Positions 8,612 to 17,446 of a stretch of 55,967 bases of DNA are shown piece after piece. Every line of letters starts with the position of its first letter. Positions within the stretch are counted from its first letter, which is position 1. The notes under the pieces were generated by a model that was not told where the DNA came from, ran no database searches, and worked only from the letters and a program-made list of their open reading frames with translations. Made by a program: the position numbers and the translations under genes. This DNA is from SAR324 cluster bacterium (GTDB lineage: Bacteria; SAR324; NAC60-12), in the NCBI GenBank assembly GCA_029245725.1, contig JAQWOT010000096.1, forward strand, positions 1 to 55,967, written 5' to 3'.

Positions 8612-9771
8612 CAGTTCAACCCTCGCGTTCGTAACCAGGATTTCATGCGAGAACAGGCCAAATCAGGATCAAGTAACAGTCCTGCTTGATCTGCGAGGCG
8701 AAACAGTTCTGCAAGGTGAAGGGTGGAGCGCGCCGATTCCTGCCCACCAACCATTGTGAAGTGAGATTGATGACCGTTTAACCAAGCCAGAAAGACAATG
8801 CCTGTTTTGTAAAATCGAGTTGGTGCACAGAAGATATGCCGAGACAACGGCACTGTTGGCGTGAGAATCTGATGAAAGCGATTGAGATTTCCCTGAGCCA
8901 AGTGTGCCAGTGCCGCTGATGCAGCGGGAGCGATGGCATCAAAAATTCCCAGCAGAGCATCCGAGTATCCTTGCTCATCTCCAGCGATCAACTCTGCATA
9001 GTTGAAATCATCTCCCGTGTACATTCGGACACCCTCAGGGAGTAGCCGACGCATCTTGATTTCTGCATCCTTTGACAACAACGAGATCTTGATGCCATCA
9101 ATTTTTTCTACGTTCGAACTGATCACACCAAGACACGCATCCATTGCTTCACCGGTTTTTGAAGATCCCCAGTATCCTGAGAGTGCAGGATCAAACATTT
9201 CTCCGAGCCAATGGAGAATGACCGGTTGATCTGCCTGTTGGAGTACTCTTGCATAAACTTGAGCGTAGTCTGCAGGATCTTGAGCAATCAACGTCAGGGC
9301 ACGACTGGCCATCAGGATCACTCGACTTCCTGCCTGCTGAACCGCCTCCAATTGTTCCAAGTAAGCCCGTTCAACCTGCTCAAGCCTCAGGTTTCCGGAG
9401 GGTAGAAGATGTTCTGTTCCCACTCCTGAAAAAACCACAGCACCTTGGAAGGACTTTGCTTCAGCGACAGATCGTTGAATCAGTTCCAGGGCTTGAGGCC
9501 AATTCAAGCCCATCCCACGTTGCGCGGTGTCCATTGCTTCAGCGACGGCAAGTCCATGTGACCAAAGGTAGCGTCGATAAGCCATGGTGGCGTCCCAATC
9601 AATGGCGACCTCGGTCCACGGATCGGCAGAACTAGTTGGATCTGAAACAACATGGACCGCGGCAAAGGTGACGCGATTGAGCGATACTCTCGGTGCCTGG
9701 AAATCAATAGGATTGCTCAATTCATAGCGATCGAGTCGGTTCCCCCCCGTTGGTAAATCGATGGTCAACAT
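8611..9771 (-). CDS. DUF993 family protein, DHDPS-like TIM barrel
   Basis: A 386-residue protein that I recognise as DUF993, often annotated as dihydrodipicolinate-synthase-family. Features in keeping with an aldolase-like barrel are VVFSGVGTEHL in the first third, VILHWLGEMFDPAL in the middle and the segment IDGIKISLL near 220, whose lysine could be the Schiff-base residue. It is flanked by one-base TGATG overlaps with the oxidoreductase upstream and the isomerase-like gene downstream, so the three proteins are made together. My inference is a retro-aldol or related lyase step on a keto-sugar produced by the oxidoreductase. No function has been assigned to the family that I am aware of. Confidence 0.78.
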   Translation of the reverse strand: MLTIDLPTGGNRLDRYELSNPIDFQAPRVSLNRVTFAAVHVVSDPTSSADPWTEVAIDWDATMAYRRYLWSHGLAVAEAMDTAQRGMGLNWPQALELIQRSVAEAKSFQGAVVFSGVGTEHLLPSGNLRLEQVERAYLEQLEAVQQAGSRVILMASRALTLIAQDPADYAQVYARVLQQADQPVILHWLGEMFDPALSGYWGSSKTGEAMDACLGVISSNVEKIDGIKISLLSKDAEIKMRRLLPEGVRMYTGDDFNYAELIAGDEQGYSDALLGIFDAIAPAASAALAHLAQGNLNRFHQILTPTVPLSRHIFCAPTRFYKTGIVFLAWLNGHQSHFTMVGGQESARSTLHLAELFRLADQAGLLLDPDLACSRMKSWLRTRGLN

Positions 9772-10922
9772 CAGGCCTCCAGATCTGGGACATCCAACCA
9801 GCGTCGCTCTGCCCAGCTTTGCATACCTAGTTCTGCCAACTGAACACCTCGAGCCCCAGCCATCAGATCATATTTCCAGGGAGCATCTTCCGCCACATGA
9901 CGCAGGAACATCTCCCATTGCACACGGAAACCATTGCCAAAGACCTCAACATCAGGCACCGTTTCCCAGCATGCTTGAAAATCAATCGGGTTAGGCACAT
10001 CTGGATTCCAGACCGGTTTGGGGGTGTTGACACGATGTTGCGTGACACAGGAAGTTAATCCCGCAACCGCCGAACCATGAGTGCCATCTACATGGAACAT
10101 AACCAATTCGTCGCGCTTTACCCTTGTGCACCACGAGGAATTGATCTGAGCAACAATTCCTCCAGTAAGTTGGAAGGTGGCATAGGCAGCATCATCAGCA
10201 TCAGCTTGATAGTGTTGCCCTTGTTCATCCCAACGTTCGGGAATATGCCGAGCTCCCAAACAGGAAACGGACTGAACCGAACCGAAAAGATTATCCATCA
10301 CGTAGCGCCAATGACAGAGCATGTCCAAAATAATTCCACCTCCATCGGCCTTGCGGTAATTCCAAGAGGGTCGCTGAGCCTTTCGCCAATCACCTTCAAA
10401 AACCCAATAGCCAAATTCTCCACGCACAGAGAGAATCCGACCGAAGTAACCGCTATTAATCAATGATTTCAATTTGAGGAGTCCTGGTAGGAAGAGCTTA
10501 TCCTGCACTACTCCATGTTTAACTCCCTTTTCACGAGCCAAACGAGCTACTGCAAGGGCATTTTCCAGTGTGTCTGCGCTGGGTTTTTCACAATAAATGT
10601 GTTTACCAGCCCGGATGGCCTGGCTCAATAGGTCAGAACGCATCTGAGTAGTCCCTGCATCGAAGAATAGCGTATCTTCAGTATTTGCTAGACACTGTTC
10701 AATGCTATCAGACCAGCGAGCAATGCCTTGTTCCTTGGCAAGTGCCTCCATTTTCTTAGCGTTGCGGCCTACAAGAATTGGATCAGGAAGCAGTCGGTCC
10801 CCATTTGAAAGCACTAACCCACCATCTTGAATAATCGCTTGGATAGAACGGATCAGGTGCTGATTGTACCCCATTCTTCCGGTGACCCCGTGCATGATGA
10901 TGCCAATTCGCTGAGTAGCCAT
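9771..10922 (-). CDS. Gfo/Idh/MocA family oxidoreductase (first of three)
   Basis: A 383-residue NAD(P)-dependent sugar oxidoreductase. The nucleotide-binding region begins IGIIMHGVTGRMGYNQHL, with an insertion relative to the common GxGxxG spacing. The family's catalytic CEKP motif lies near residue 113, and the substrate-domain histidine is likely in ILDMLCHWRYVMD. These enzymes oxidise sugar or cyclitol hydroxyls, often at C3. AGGA lies about eight bases before the ATG. A 114-base gap separates it from the next oxidoreductase upstream, the largest gap inside the sugar unit and a possible internal promoter. It is coupled to the DUF993 gene by a TGATG overlap. Confidence 0.88.
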   Translation of the reverse strand: MATQRIGIIMHGVTGRMGYNQHLIRSIQAIIQDGGLVLSNGDRLLPDPILVGRNAKKMEALAKEQGIARWSDSIEQCLANTEDTLFFDAGTTQMRSDLLSQAIRAGKHIYCEKPSADTLENALAVARLAREKGVKHGVVQDKLFLPGLLKLKSLINSGYFGRILSVRGEFGYWVFEGDWRKAQRPSWNYRKADGGGIILDMLCHWRYVMDNLFGSVQSVSCLGARHIPERWDEQGQHYQADADDAAYATFQLTGGIVAQINSSWCTRVKRDELVMFHVDGTHGSAVAGLTSCVTQHRVNTPKPVWNPDVPNPIDFQACWETVPDVEVFGNGFRVQWEMFLRHVAEDAPWKYDLMAGARGVQLAELGMQSWAERRWLDVPDLEA

Positions 10923-11036
10923 TCTAAGGTCCTTTATTTTCGAGATTCAGCATAACAAGCAGTCAATGAACTTGGTCAATGACTTGTGAAAACGGTGGAA
11001 AATTTCGAGTGAACGGATACCAACCAGATACCTCTT

Positions 11037-12131
11037 CTAACTCTGAGTTTTACCAAATTCCTGCTTCATCATCTCAATCCAACCTGAATAGAAGGGATGA
11101 TTACTGGAAAGTGGCAGTTGAACAATCTCTCCTGTCTTAACAGACCAATAAGCTGCTGTGAGTAGTTCGATGGATCGGCGGGCATCTGCCAAGCTGACAG
11201 GAGTTTGTCCTTTGCCGGCAAGAGCCTCATAGATGCGGAGAAACTGACCAGGAAATCTTTCAGGTCTGGGGGGGAAGTCTGCAAGTTCATCGTTGATCCG
11301 AGCTTGTTGATCTGGATCAACATGCGAGAAAGTCCATGGTTCATGCCCCGGATTGTAGGGATCTCTCCCTCCCTCAGCTGTAAGGCCAGCAAAGCAGAAA
11401 CGCAGGCGTGACATCTGCTCTGTTGAGCCTAGTGTAACCGATGAACTGGCTATTGCTCCATTGCTGAAGTTCATCAACACCACACCCAAATCTTCTGTTT
11501 CATACCCATTCACACAGTTTGAAGCTTGAGCAAACACAGTGGCGGGGTCTCCAAGTACCTGGCAGAGCAGATCATGAATGTGGATCGCATGAGTGGCAAA
11601 GCTCCCTCCAGCTGCTCCATCCCATGTGCTACGCCACATTCCTCGACTGTAATATGCCTCTCCTCGCAACCAGTGTGTCTCAGCAGTTGCGATTGAGGGA
11701 CTGCCTACCAGCCCTTTGGAAATCAAATGATGAAGCTTTTGAATCCCGTGGCCAAATCGGTATTGAAAAATCGGGAAGAGGCGTTTTCCTGATTGCTGCT
11801 CTACTCTTTCCAGTTCGTCCATTTCTGAAAGCGAACGAGCAACCGGCTTTTCAAGAACAACGTGGAAACCTGCTTGGAGAGCTGCAGTGGCTTGCGAAAA
11901 ATGAAGCGCAGAAGGCGTACAAATATCAATTAAATCTAGATCTTGAGAAAAAAGATCCTCCAGTCGGTTTGTTTGATAACCGACTCTGATCTGTTCTACA
12001 AATTCATTGCGACGTTGTTCATCAATTTCACAGACCGCTGTCACTTCATAGAGGTCGGGCAACGTTTGATACATCCTGGCGTGTTTTGTTCCCACACCCG
12101 TACCCACCAGTGCCACTCGTACACGTCTCAA
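11037..12131 (-). CDS. Gfo/Idh/MocA family oxidoreductase (second of three)
   Basis: A 364-residue oxidoreductase. It has the Rossmann motif ALVGTGVGTKH near the N-terminus, EKPVAR near 94-99 and the substrate-domain motif HAIHIHDLL near 182-190. The only plausible start is TTG at 12131, because the Rossmann strand begins within six residues of it; GGTTGAT upstream is a modest ribosome-binding site. It is closer to the textbook family pattern than its neighbour at 9771. It lies 42 bases after the propeller gene in the same direction. Its separate role is unknown. Three paralogues in one operon suggest successive oxidation and reduction steps or several substrates. Confidence 0.87.
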   Translation of the reverse strand: MRRVRVALVGTGVGTKHARMYQTLPDLYEVTAVCEIDEQRRNEFVEQIRVGYQTNRLEDLFSQDLDLIDICTPSALHFSQATAALQAGFHVVLEKPVARSLSEMDELERVEQQSGKRLFPIFQYRFGHGIQKLHHLISKGLVGSPSIATAETHWLRGEAYYSRGMWRSTWDGAAGGSFATHAIHIHDLLCQVLGDPATVFAQASNCVNGYETEDLGVVLMNFSNGAIASSSVTLGSTEQMSRLRFCFAGLTAEGGRDPYNPGHEPWTFSHVDPDQQARINDELADFPPRPERFPGQFLRIYEALAGKGQTPVSLADARRSIELLTAAYWSVKTGEIVQLPLSSNHPFYSGWIEMMKQEFGKTQS

Positions 12132-12173
12132 AATATCAACCTTGTTATGAACAAAGCGGGGAACGCAATGGTT

Positions 12174-13292
12174 TCATTGGTGAATTTCATAATTGAGAAT
12201 CTTGCCATCAATCTCACTGAGTCCCTGCTGAGACCAGACTCTTCTTCCAGGAGTCCCTTGTCCTGTTGAAATGTAGAGTTGATGATCAAGGATTGAGAGA
12301 TTCGTTGGCAAGTCTAGACCTTCGACCAAAACTCGGCTTTCTTTTGATCCATCCAGCAAGACACTCAATCTACCCGAGTTGCGAACATATCCTCCTGGGT
12401 CTGGTGGAGAATGTTTATCGTGAAGATCAAAATCACGAGAAATCAGGTTAGTTGGCCAAGCAGTTGTCAGTTCCAGGAAGTAAACGTTGCCATTGTTATG
12501 TGTAGCAACATCGATAGCGGTGGTAAGACCTTCAATAAGATACTCGTAAGTTCTGGTTTTTAGGTCTACCCTCGCGATCTTGGCATCTCCAGGCATGAAA
12601 GAGATGGTTTCACCAAAGTAAGCCCAGAGCTGACCCGAAAACAAGGCAACCAGTAAATTTCCTTCTGAGTCCAGCGCCAGGCCTGTAGGCACTGCCTGTT
12701 GCTGATGTCCTAATACATCGAAAAGCAGGATTTCTTCGTAGCCAGCTCCAAAGTGGTAAGCACCAATTTGGTTGAGCGTACTCTCTGCTAAGTATAGAGA
12801 TTGCTGATCCGAGGAGAGAGTAATTGAATTGACTACTCCAGGGCGCTCAATCAAAACAACCTCCACGAAATCAACCAGATCCATTTGGACAATCTCTGTC
12901 GTTTCTCTGCCGCTATCTCTCGTGTAGATCAATGTATGGTCGTTCCTGAGTAAGCCATCCCCTGGCCCAACAACTTCATCCCTTCCTGGGTTGAACACCT
13001 CCATAATGTTGTAAGAATATAGATCCTCACGCAGGCGTGACTCTTCTGAAGCATCGAACTGATCATCCTTGTTCAAGTCTCGCCACCAGCTGATTTTTCC
13101 AGAATCTAGCCCATCTAGTGTTTTTCCGGTACCAGCTTCCAAAATAATTAAACTCCCAGTTGCAACAGGAACAATTCCACGCGGATTGTGCAGCCCACGA
13201 GCAAGTTCAGCAGTCTTTGAGCTCAGCGGTTTGGTGAAGGTGCAGAAGAAAGGAAGGATAAGTGCCAGAATGGCAAAACAAAGTCTCAGCAC
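12174..13292 (-). CDS. Exported beta-propeller protein (NHL/ScyD-ScyE-like)
   Basis: A 372-residue protein with an N-terminal hydrophobic signal (LCFAILALILPFFCTF). Repeating propeller-like segments follow, such as ELARGLHNPRGIVPV, GVVNSITLSSDQQSLYLAE, VPTGLALDSEGNLLVALF and LPTNLSILDHQLYIST. An acidic loop DLNKDDQFDASEE near residues 71-83 could bind calcium. The fold is used by lactonases, sugar dehydrogenases and binding proteins, and I cannot assign an activity. The start is GTG at 13292, six bases after the stop of the oxidoreductase gene at 13299, so it belongs to the sugar unit. A periplasmic lactonase or sugar-sensing role is a guess. Confidence 0.7.
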   Translation of the reverse strand: MLRLCFAILALILPFFCTFTKPLSSKTAELARGLHNPRGIVPVATGSLIILEAGTGKTLDGLDSGKISWWRDLNKDDQFDASEESRLREDLYSYNIMEVFNPGRDEVVGPGDGLLRNDHTLIYTRDSGRETTEIVQMDLVDFVEVVLIERPGVVNSITLSSDQQSLYLAESTLNQIGAYHFGAGYEEILLFDVLGHQQQAVPTGLALDSEGNLLVALFSGQLWAYFGETISFMPGDAKIARVDLKTRTYEYLIEGLTTAIDVATHNNGNVYFLELTTAWPTNLISRDFDLHDKHSPPDPGGYVRNSGRLSVLLDGSKESRVLVEGLDLPTNLSILDHQLYISTGQGTPGRRVWSQQGLSEIDGKILNYEIHQ

Positions 13293-13298
13293 AGTTGC

Positions 13299-14597
13299 TC
13301 AGTTCAAACGTAGCTCATTTGGAATAGCTAGATCCTCAATTAGATCTTTGATCAAAACAACCTTCCCTTTCTCCATTGACCGATTGATGGCAAATCCAGT
13401 GATAGCAGACCAAGCTGCAGAAAAATGGTTGGATTTGCGCTGAAGTGGGTCTGGGGATCCATCATCAGCAAAGATGTGATTCAGCATCAGGGGATCTGCA
13501 CCACCATGGCCACCAGCAGAGCTTGGATTCTTAATTCTTTCGGTGGCTTTCCCTGGTATCAGGAGCGATGTCTGCACATTGCTACCTTCTCGAAGCGAAC
13601 TTTCATCCCCGTTGATTACGCTTCGCTCCAAGTATTTTTGGGAGAGAGTTCCCTCTGTACCAATAAAGGAAATTTCATAACCCTCCCAGGGTGAGAAAGC
13701 AACGAGTCCATAGTTGAGTACTGCCCCTCTGGAATAGCGCACCTCTGCACGAATCATGTCTTCAATTTCAATACTACCATCAAAAACACATTGATCCCTG
13801 TGATAGCCATCATAATGCTCATTGTCCGAGTAAAGTTTCTGCAAGTTGTCCGTAGCCTCCAGTTTCAGCCGAAAGCTACAATTCTTTGAGAGGCAGCTCT
13901 TACAGCGCTCTCCACGGTTTTTAATCCCTAAACGTTTGGCATTGATTGGATTGTAGTAATGATTGTCCCCTGTTGCATAAGCGGAAACGGGAATATCGGC
14001 AATCCACCAATTGATTAAATCAAAATGGTGAGTAGCCTTGTGCACAGCCAATCCACCAGAATTGCTTTTGTAGCGATGCCATCTTCGAAAATAATCAGCA
14101 CCGTGAATTCGATCTAGATGCCAATCAAAGGTGATCGCCTTAATAGTTCCAATAGTACCACTCATCAAAAGCTCTTTTACCTGTGAGCGGTATGGAGAGT
14201 AGCGATAATTGTGGGTGATCGTTGCAGTTGTCTGAGCCTTATTCAGTTCTGTGACAATCTTTTTCAGTTTCACCAGGCTGCTGGTGATTGGTTTCTCACT
14301 GATGATCTGGCAACCATTTTTTGCTCCTGCAATGATGTATTTGTGGTGAGTATAATCAGGTGAAGTCACAATGAGAATATCTGGTTTTTCGACTCGTAGT
14401 AGCTTGTGAAAATCCTTCTCCAGATAACAAGCTACCGAGACATTAGACTTCTTCAGTGATTGTTCTGCATAGCGCAATCTGCCAAGATTAGAATCACATA
14501 TAGCCACCAGTTGATGATTGACAGCATATTCTTTTACGAGAGCTTCACGAAACAGTTTGTGCCGGCCACCAACCCCGACAATCGCGCACTTTTTCAT
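13299..14597 (-). CDS. Gfo/Idh/MocA family oxidoreductase with a cysteine-rich insert (third of three)
   Basis: A 432-residue oxidoreductase, longer than its two neighbours. The Rossmann motif VGVGGRHK lies at residues 7-14, EKP at 101-103 and the substrate-domain histidines at 187-191 (HKATHHFDLINWW). Between them and the C-terminal sheet there is an insert with Cys232, Cys235, Cys240 and Cys270 (RCKSCLSKNC, then DQC), a spacing that suits a structural zinc site. The catalytic core is intact. Its ATG overlaps the stop of the ATPase gene as ATGA, which ties it directly to the importer. It is the best candidate for the first enzyme acting on the imported sugar. Confidence 0.85.
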   Translation of the reverse strand: MKKCAIVGVGGRHKLFREALVKEYAVNHQLVAICDSNLGRLRYAEQSLKKSNVSVACYLEKDFHKLLRVEKPDILIVTSPDYTHHKYIIAGAKNGCQIISEKPITSSLVKLKKIVTELNKAQTTATITHNYRYSPYRSQVKELLMSGTIGTIKAITFDWHLDRIHGADYFRRWHRYKSNSGGLAVHKATHHFDLINWWIADIPVSAYATGDNHYYNPINAKRLGIKNRGERCKSCLSKNCSFRLKLEATDNLQKLYSDNEHYDGYHRDQCVFDGSIEIEDMIRAEVRYSRGAVLNYGLVAFSPWEGYEISFIGTEGTLSQKYLERSVINGDESSLREGSNVQTSLLIPGKATERIKNPSSAGGHGGADPLMLNHIFADDGSPDPLQRKSNHFSAAWSAITGFAINRSMEKGKVVLIKDLIEDLAIPNELRLN

Positions 14598-15682
14598 ACT
14601 AAATTATTCTTAATAACCAAAGCAGAACCTGATTGATCAAAAAAGTGTGATGAGCCTAAATCGATATGTGCAGCCAACTTGGTTTTGGATTCAAAGTGTT
14701 GTTGACCCTGGTTATGCATCACAAAATTGATGTTGTGATCTGTCTCCAGATAGATGTAAGCCTCACTACCAAGCTGCTCCATATGTGAAACTTCTGTGTG
14801 AATCAACAAATCACTTGCCGAAACTTTTGTCTCAGCCTTCACCATCTCCGGTCGGAAACCGATTTGCTCAATCCGCTTATCTTCAAAAGTTTTAAGCGTT
14901 GCCTCCGGTATAACTGCTTTCCCAGCGTTTTGTAGCTCGACCAGTTCACTCAATTTGATCAGATTGATCCTGGGTGAGCCAATGAAGGAAGCAACGAAAA
15001 CATTACTCGGCTGGTTATATAGCTCCAGTGGCTTTCCAATCTGCTCCACTCTTCCGCCATTGAGAACAACAATTCGATCAGCCATCGTCATGGCCTCGAC
15101 CTGATCATGGGTTACGTAAATCGTGGTTGCTCCAAGCCTTTTTTGCAGCCGTGCAATCTCCACCCGCATCTGCACCCTTAGATCTGCATCCAGATTAGAA
15201 AGTGGTTCATCAAAGAGGAATGCCTTTGGCTCCCTGACAATCGCTCGACCAATTGCGACACGTTGTTTTTGCCCTCCTGAGAGCTGCTTGGGTTTCCTCT
15301 TTAGCAGTTGGTCAATTTGAAGGATCTGGGCGGCCTTCTGAACCCGCTCATCTATCACATTTTTTGGGATTTTCATCGTCTCCAAGCCAAACGATAGATT
15401 CTTATAAACGTTCATGTGCGGGTAGAGAGCATAGGACTGAAAAACCATTGCCAGGTCACGCTTTGAAGAATGAGTCTCTGTGACATTCTTATCGTCAATA
15501 TGAATCTGGCCTCCTGTAATGGTTTCTAGCCCTGCAATTGAGCGTAGTAAGGTTGATTTCCCACAGCCTGAGGGCCCTACCAAAACAAGAAATTCACCCT
15601 TTTTGACCTCAAAATTGACCTGATCAATGGCTCTCACACTATCGAAATGCTTACTGACGTTTTTCAATAATATGTTTGCCAT
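14594..15682 (-). CDS. Carbohydrate ABC transporter ATP-binding protein, MalK/UgpC type
   Basis: A 362-residue ATPase. It has Walker [10 protein letters not shown] near 37-45, signature [14 protein letters not shown], Walker [17 protein letters not shown] and the switch region [15 protein letters not shown]. The last 120 residues form the regulatory TOBE-type domain typical of MalK-like proteins. It sits four bases after the stop of the permease at 15687 and overlaps the next gene by ATGA. It energises the two permeases encoded upstream. The [16 protein letters not shown]-loop is canonical. Confidence 0.92.
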   Translation of the reverse strand: MANILLKNVSKHFDSVRAIDQVNFEVKKGEFLVLVGPSGCGKSTLLRSIAGLETITGGQIHIDDKNVTETHSSKRDLAMVFQSYALYPHMNVYKNLSFGLETMKIPKNVIDERVQKAAQILQIDQLLKRKPKQLSGGQKQRVAIGRAIVREPKAFLFDEPLSNLDADLRVQMRVEIARLQKRLGATTIYVTHDQVEAMTMADRIVVLNGGRVEQIGKPLELYNQPSNVFVASFIGSPRINLIKLSELVELQNAGKAVIPEATLKTFEDKRIEQIGFRPEMVKAETKVSASDLLIHTEVSHMEQLGSEAYIYLETDHNINFVMHNQGQQHFESKTKLAAHIDLGSSHFFDQSGSALVIKNNLV

Positions 15683-15686
15683 GTTG

Positions 15687-16514
15687 CTAACCCTTGATCC
15701 CGCTCATTGCGATACCATGAACAATAAATCTTTGAAAGATTATAAAGAAAATAAACACTGGAATCAGTGATAGAATAGACATCGCAAAAGATTCACCATA
15801 AAACGAAAGGTCCTCTGCACTGACAAAGGCCCGCAGGGCAAGCGGCACAGTGTATTTCTCAATATCGTTTAGGTAAATCAGAGGACCAAAAAAATCTTCC
15901 CACGTCCAATAGAATGAAAAGATTGCTGCCGTCCCAAAGGCTGGTGTTGAGAGGGGTACAATGATTTTGAAGAAAATTCGGAAGACAGAGCATCCATCCA
16001 TCATGGCGGATTCATCCAATTCTCGTGGTAATTGCTTAAAGAACTGAACCATCAGAAAAATAAAAAAGGCTTCCTGGGCCAAAAATTTTGGAACTATGAG
16101 TGGATAGTAAGTATTTACCCAACCAAGTTTTAAAAACAAAATATACTGTGGGATCAAGACTACATGGTAAGGGAGCATCAACGTCATCATCATCAACGCA
16201 AACCAGAATCTCTTAAAGTTGAACTCAAGCCGAGCAAAAGCGTATGCTGTGAAGGCGCAAGCGATTAGATTCCCAATCACTGAGAAAACCGCAACAATGA
16301 CAGAATTTTTATAAAATATAGAAAAATCGATCCTCAGCGCCTGCCACCCATTGGGATAGTTTTCAAACGTGAATTGGCTTGGCCACAAGCTGAGGTCATT
16401 GAAAATAATACTTTCTGGTTTGAAAGAACTGCTCAACATCCATAACAACGGGTAGAGCATGACCAGTGAGGCAATGGCTAAAAAAAGGTGTTTCAGAAGA
16501 CTGTTCTGCTTCAT
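15687..16514 (-). CDS. Carbohydrate ABC transporter permease, MalG/UgpE type
   Basis: A 275-residue inner-membrane permease with about six hydrophobic segments. The coupling-loop region reads DESAMMDGCSVFRIFFKIIVPLSTPAF, the EAA-type motif of MalG-like proteins (…MDG…F..I.PL..P). It starts two bases after the stop of the partner permease. The length is usual for the family. It forms the translocation channel with the product of 16517-17398. The substrate is likely a mono- or oligosaccharide or related polyol. Confidence 0.92.
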   Translation of the reverse strand: MKQNSLLKHLFLAIASLVMLYPLLWMLSSSFKPESIIFNDLSLWPSQFTFENYPNGWQALRIDFSIFYKNSVIVAVFSVIGNLIACAFTAYAFARLEFNFKRFWFALMMMTLMLPYHVVLIPQYILFLKLGWVNTYYPLIVPKFLAQEAFFIFLMVQFFKQLPRELDESAMMDGCSVFRIFFKIIVPLSTPAFGTAAIFSFYWTWEDFFGPLIYLNDIEKYTVPLALRAFVSAEDLSFYGESFAMSILSLIPVFIFFIIFQRFIVHGIAMSGIKG

Positions 16515-16516
16515 CT

Positions 16517-17398
16517 CTACTTCTCACTTTCGTAGTAAACCCAATACTTGGAAGTATAGAAATAAATTGCCGTAAAGATACTGATGATGATTAAGAGAAC
16601 CCAAGCGAGCGCAGAAGCGTAACCCATTCTGAAGAATTCAAAACCTTGTTGATAGAGGTAGAGCGTGTAGAACAACAAAGAATCAACTGGAGAACCATTT
16701 CCACCGCTGATGATGAAGACATTGTTGAATGTCTTGAAGGCATCAATGGTCTGAAGAACAAGGTTGAAAAAGATGACAGGAGCAAGTAGGGGGAGGGTGA
16801 TTTTCCAGAATTGTCGAAACTTCGAGGCTCCATCAATCGATGATGCTTCATAGAGATCATGAGGGATCTGACGCAATCCTGCCAGGAAGATCAGCATCGG
16901 TGAGCCAAATTGCCAAATAGTCAGTAGAATCACCGTGTAAATGGATGTATCGGGATCAGACAGCCAACTTGGTCCGGAAATCCCAAGAAAAGCCAGCAGG
17001 TAATTGACAAGGCCATCGGTATGGAAGACCTGCCGCCAAAGGATACCAACCGCTACACTGGACCCCAACAGTGAAGGTAAGTAAAAAACTGCCCGATAAA
17101 GACTAAGACCCTGAACACCCTGGTTCAGCCAGAGTGCAATAGCTAGGGCAAAACCTAATTTGAATGGAACGCCAACAGCTACGTAGAAAAAAGTTACCTT
17201 GAGAGCTTCCCAGAACCTATAATCGTCAACGAACATGTACTCGTAGTGTTCAAATCCAATGAAATAGGGATCTGAAACCGTATCGTATTCTGTCAGTGAC
17301 AGGTAAAAGGATGAAACGATTGGTTGTATCGTCAGTAAGAAAAAGCCTACCAACCATGGCAGCAGAAAAATGTAGGCTGCAAAATTCTCTTTTTTCAT
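16517..17398 (-). CDS. Carbohydrate ABC transporter permease, MalF/UgpA type
   Basis: A 293-residue inner-membrane permease beginning MKKENFAAYIFLLPWL, whose first hydrophobic segment follows at once. The coupling loop reads YEASSIDGASKFRQFWKITLPLLAPV. The frame extends upstream to a TTG at 17425, but that extension lies inside a stable hairpin and adds nothing conserved, so I choose the ATG at 17398. The Shine-Dalgarno candidate AGGGGGAG is in the 3' arm of that hairpin, about 13 bases from the ATG. It pairs with the MalG-type permease two bases downstream. Confidence 0.9.
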   Translation of the reverse strand: MKKENFAAYIFLLPWLVGFFLLTIQPIVSSFYLSLTEYDTVSDPYFIGFEHYEYMFVDDYRFWEALKVTFFYVAVGVPFKLGFALAIALWLNQGVQGLSLYRAVFYLPSLLGSSVAVGILWRQVFHTDGLVNYLLAFLGISGPSWLSDPDTSIYTVILLTIWQFGSPMLIFLAGLRQIPHDLYEASSIDGASKFRQFWKITLPLLAPVIFFNLVLQTIDAFKTFNNVFIISGGNGSPVDSLLFYTLYLYQQGFEFFRMGYASALAWVLLIIISIFTAIYFYTSKYWVYYESEK

Positions 17399-17408
17399 TT
17401 GAATTTCA

Positions 17409-17437
17409 GCAACTCCCCCTAGCAAAAGGGGAATTGC
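17409..17437 (-). promoter_or_regulatory. Stem-loop between binding-protein and permease genes, covering the permease ribosome-binding site
   Basis: GCAACTCCCCC at 17409-17419 faces GGGGAATTGC at 17428-17437. They form a GC-rich stem of about ten pairs, with one G-U wobble and one extra base, around an eight-base loop. On the minus-strand mRNA it begins ten bases after the binding-protein stop, and the purine-rich Shine-Dalgarno sequence of the permease is one arm. It would both protect the upstream message and lower permease translation. Confidence 0.55.
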
Positions 17438-17446
17438 TTTGATTGA

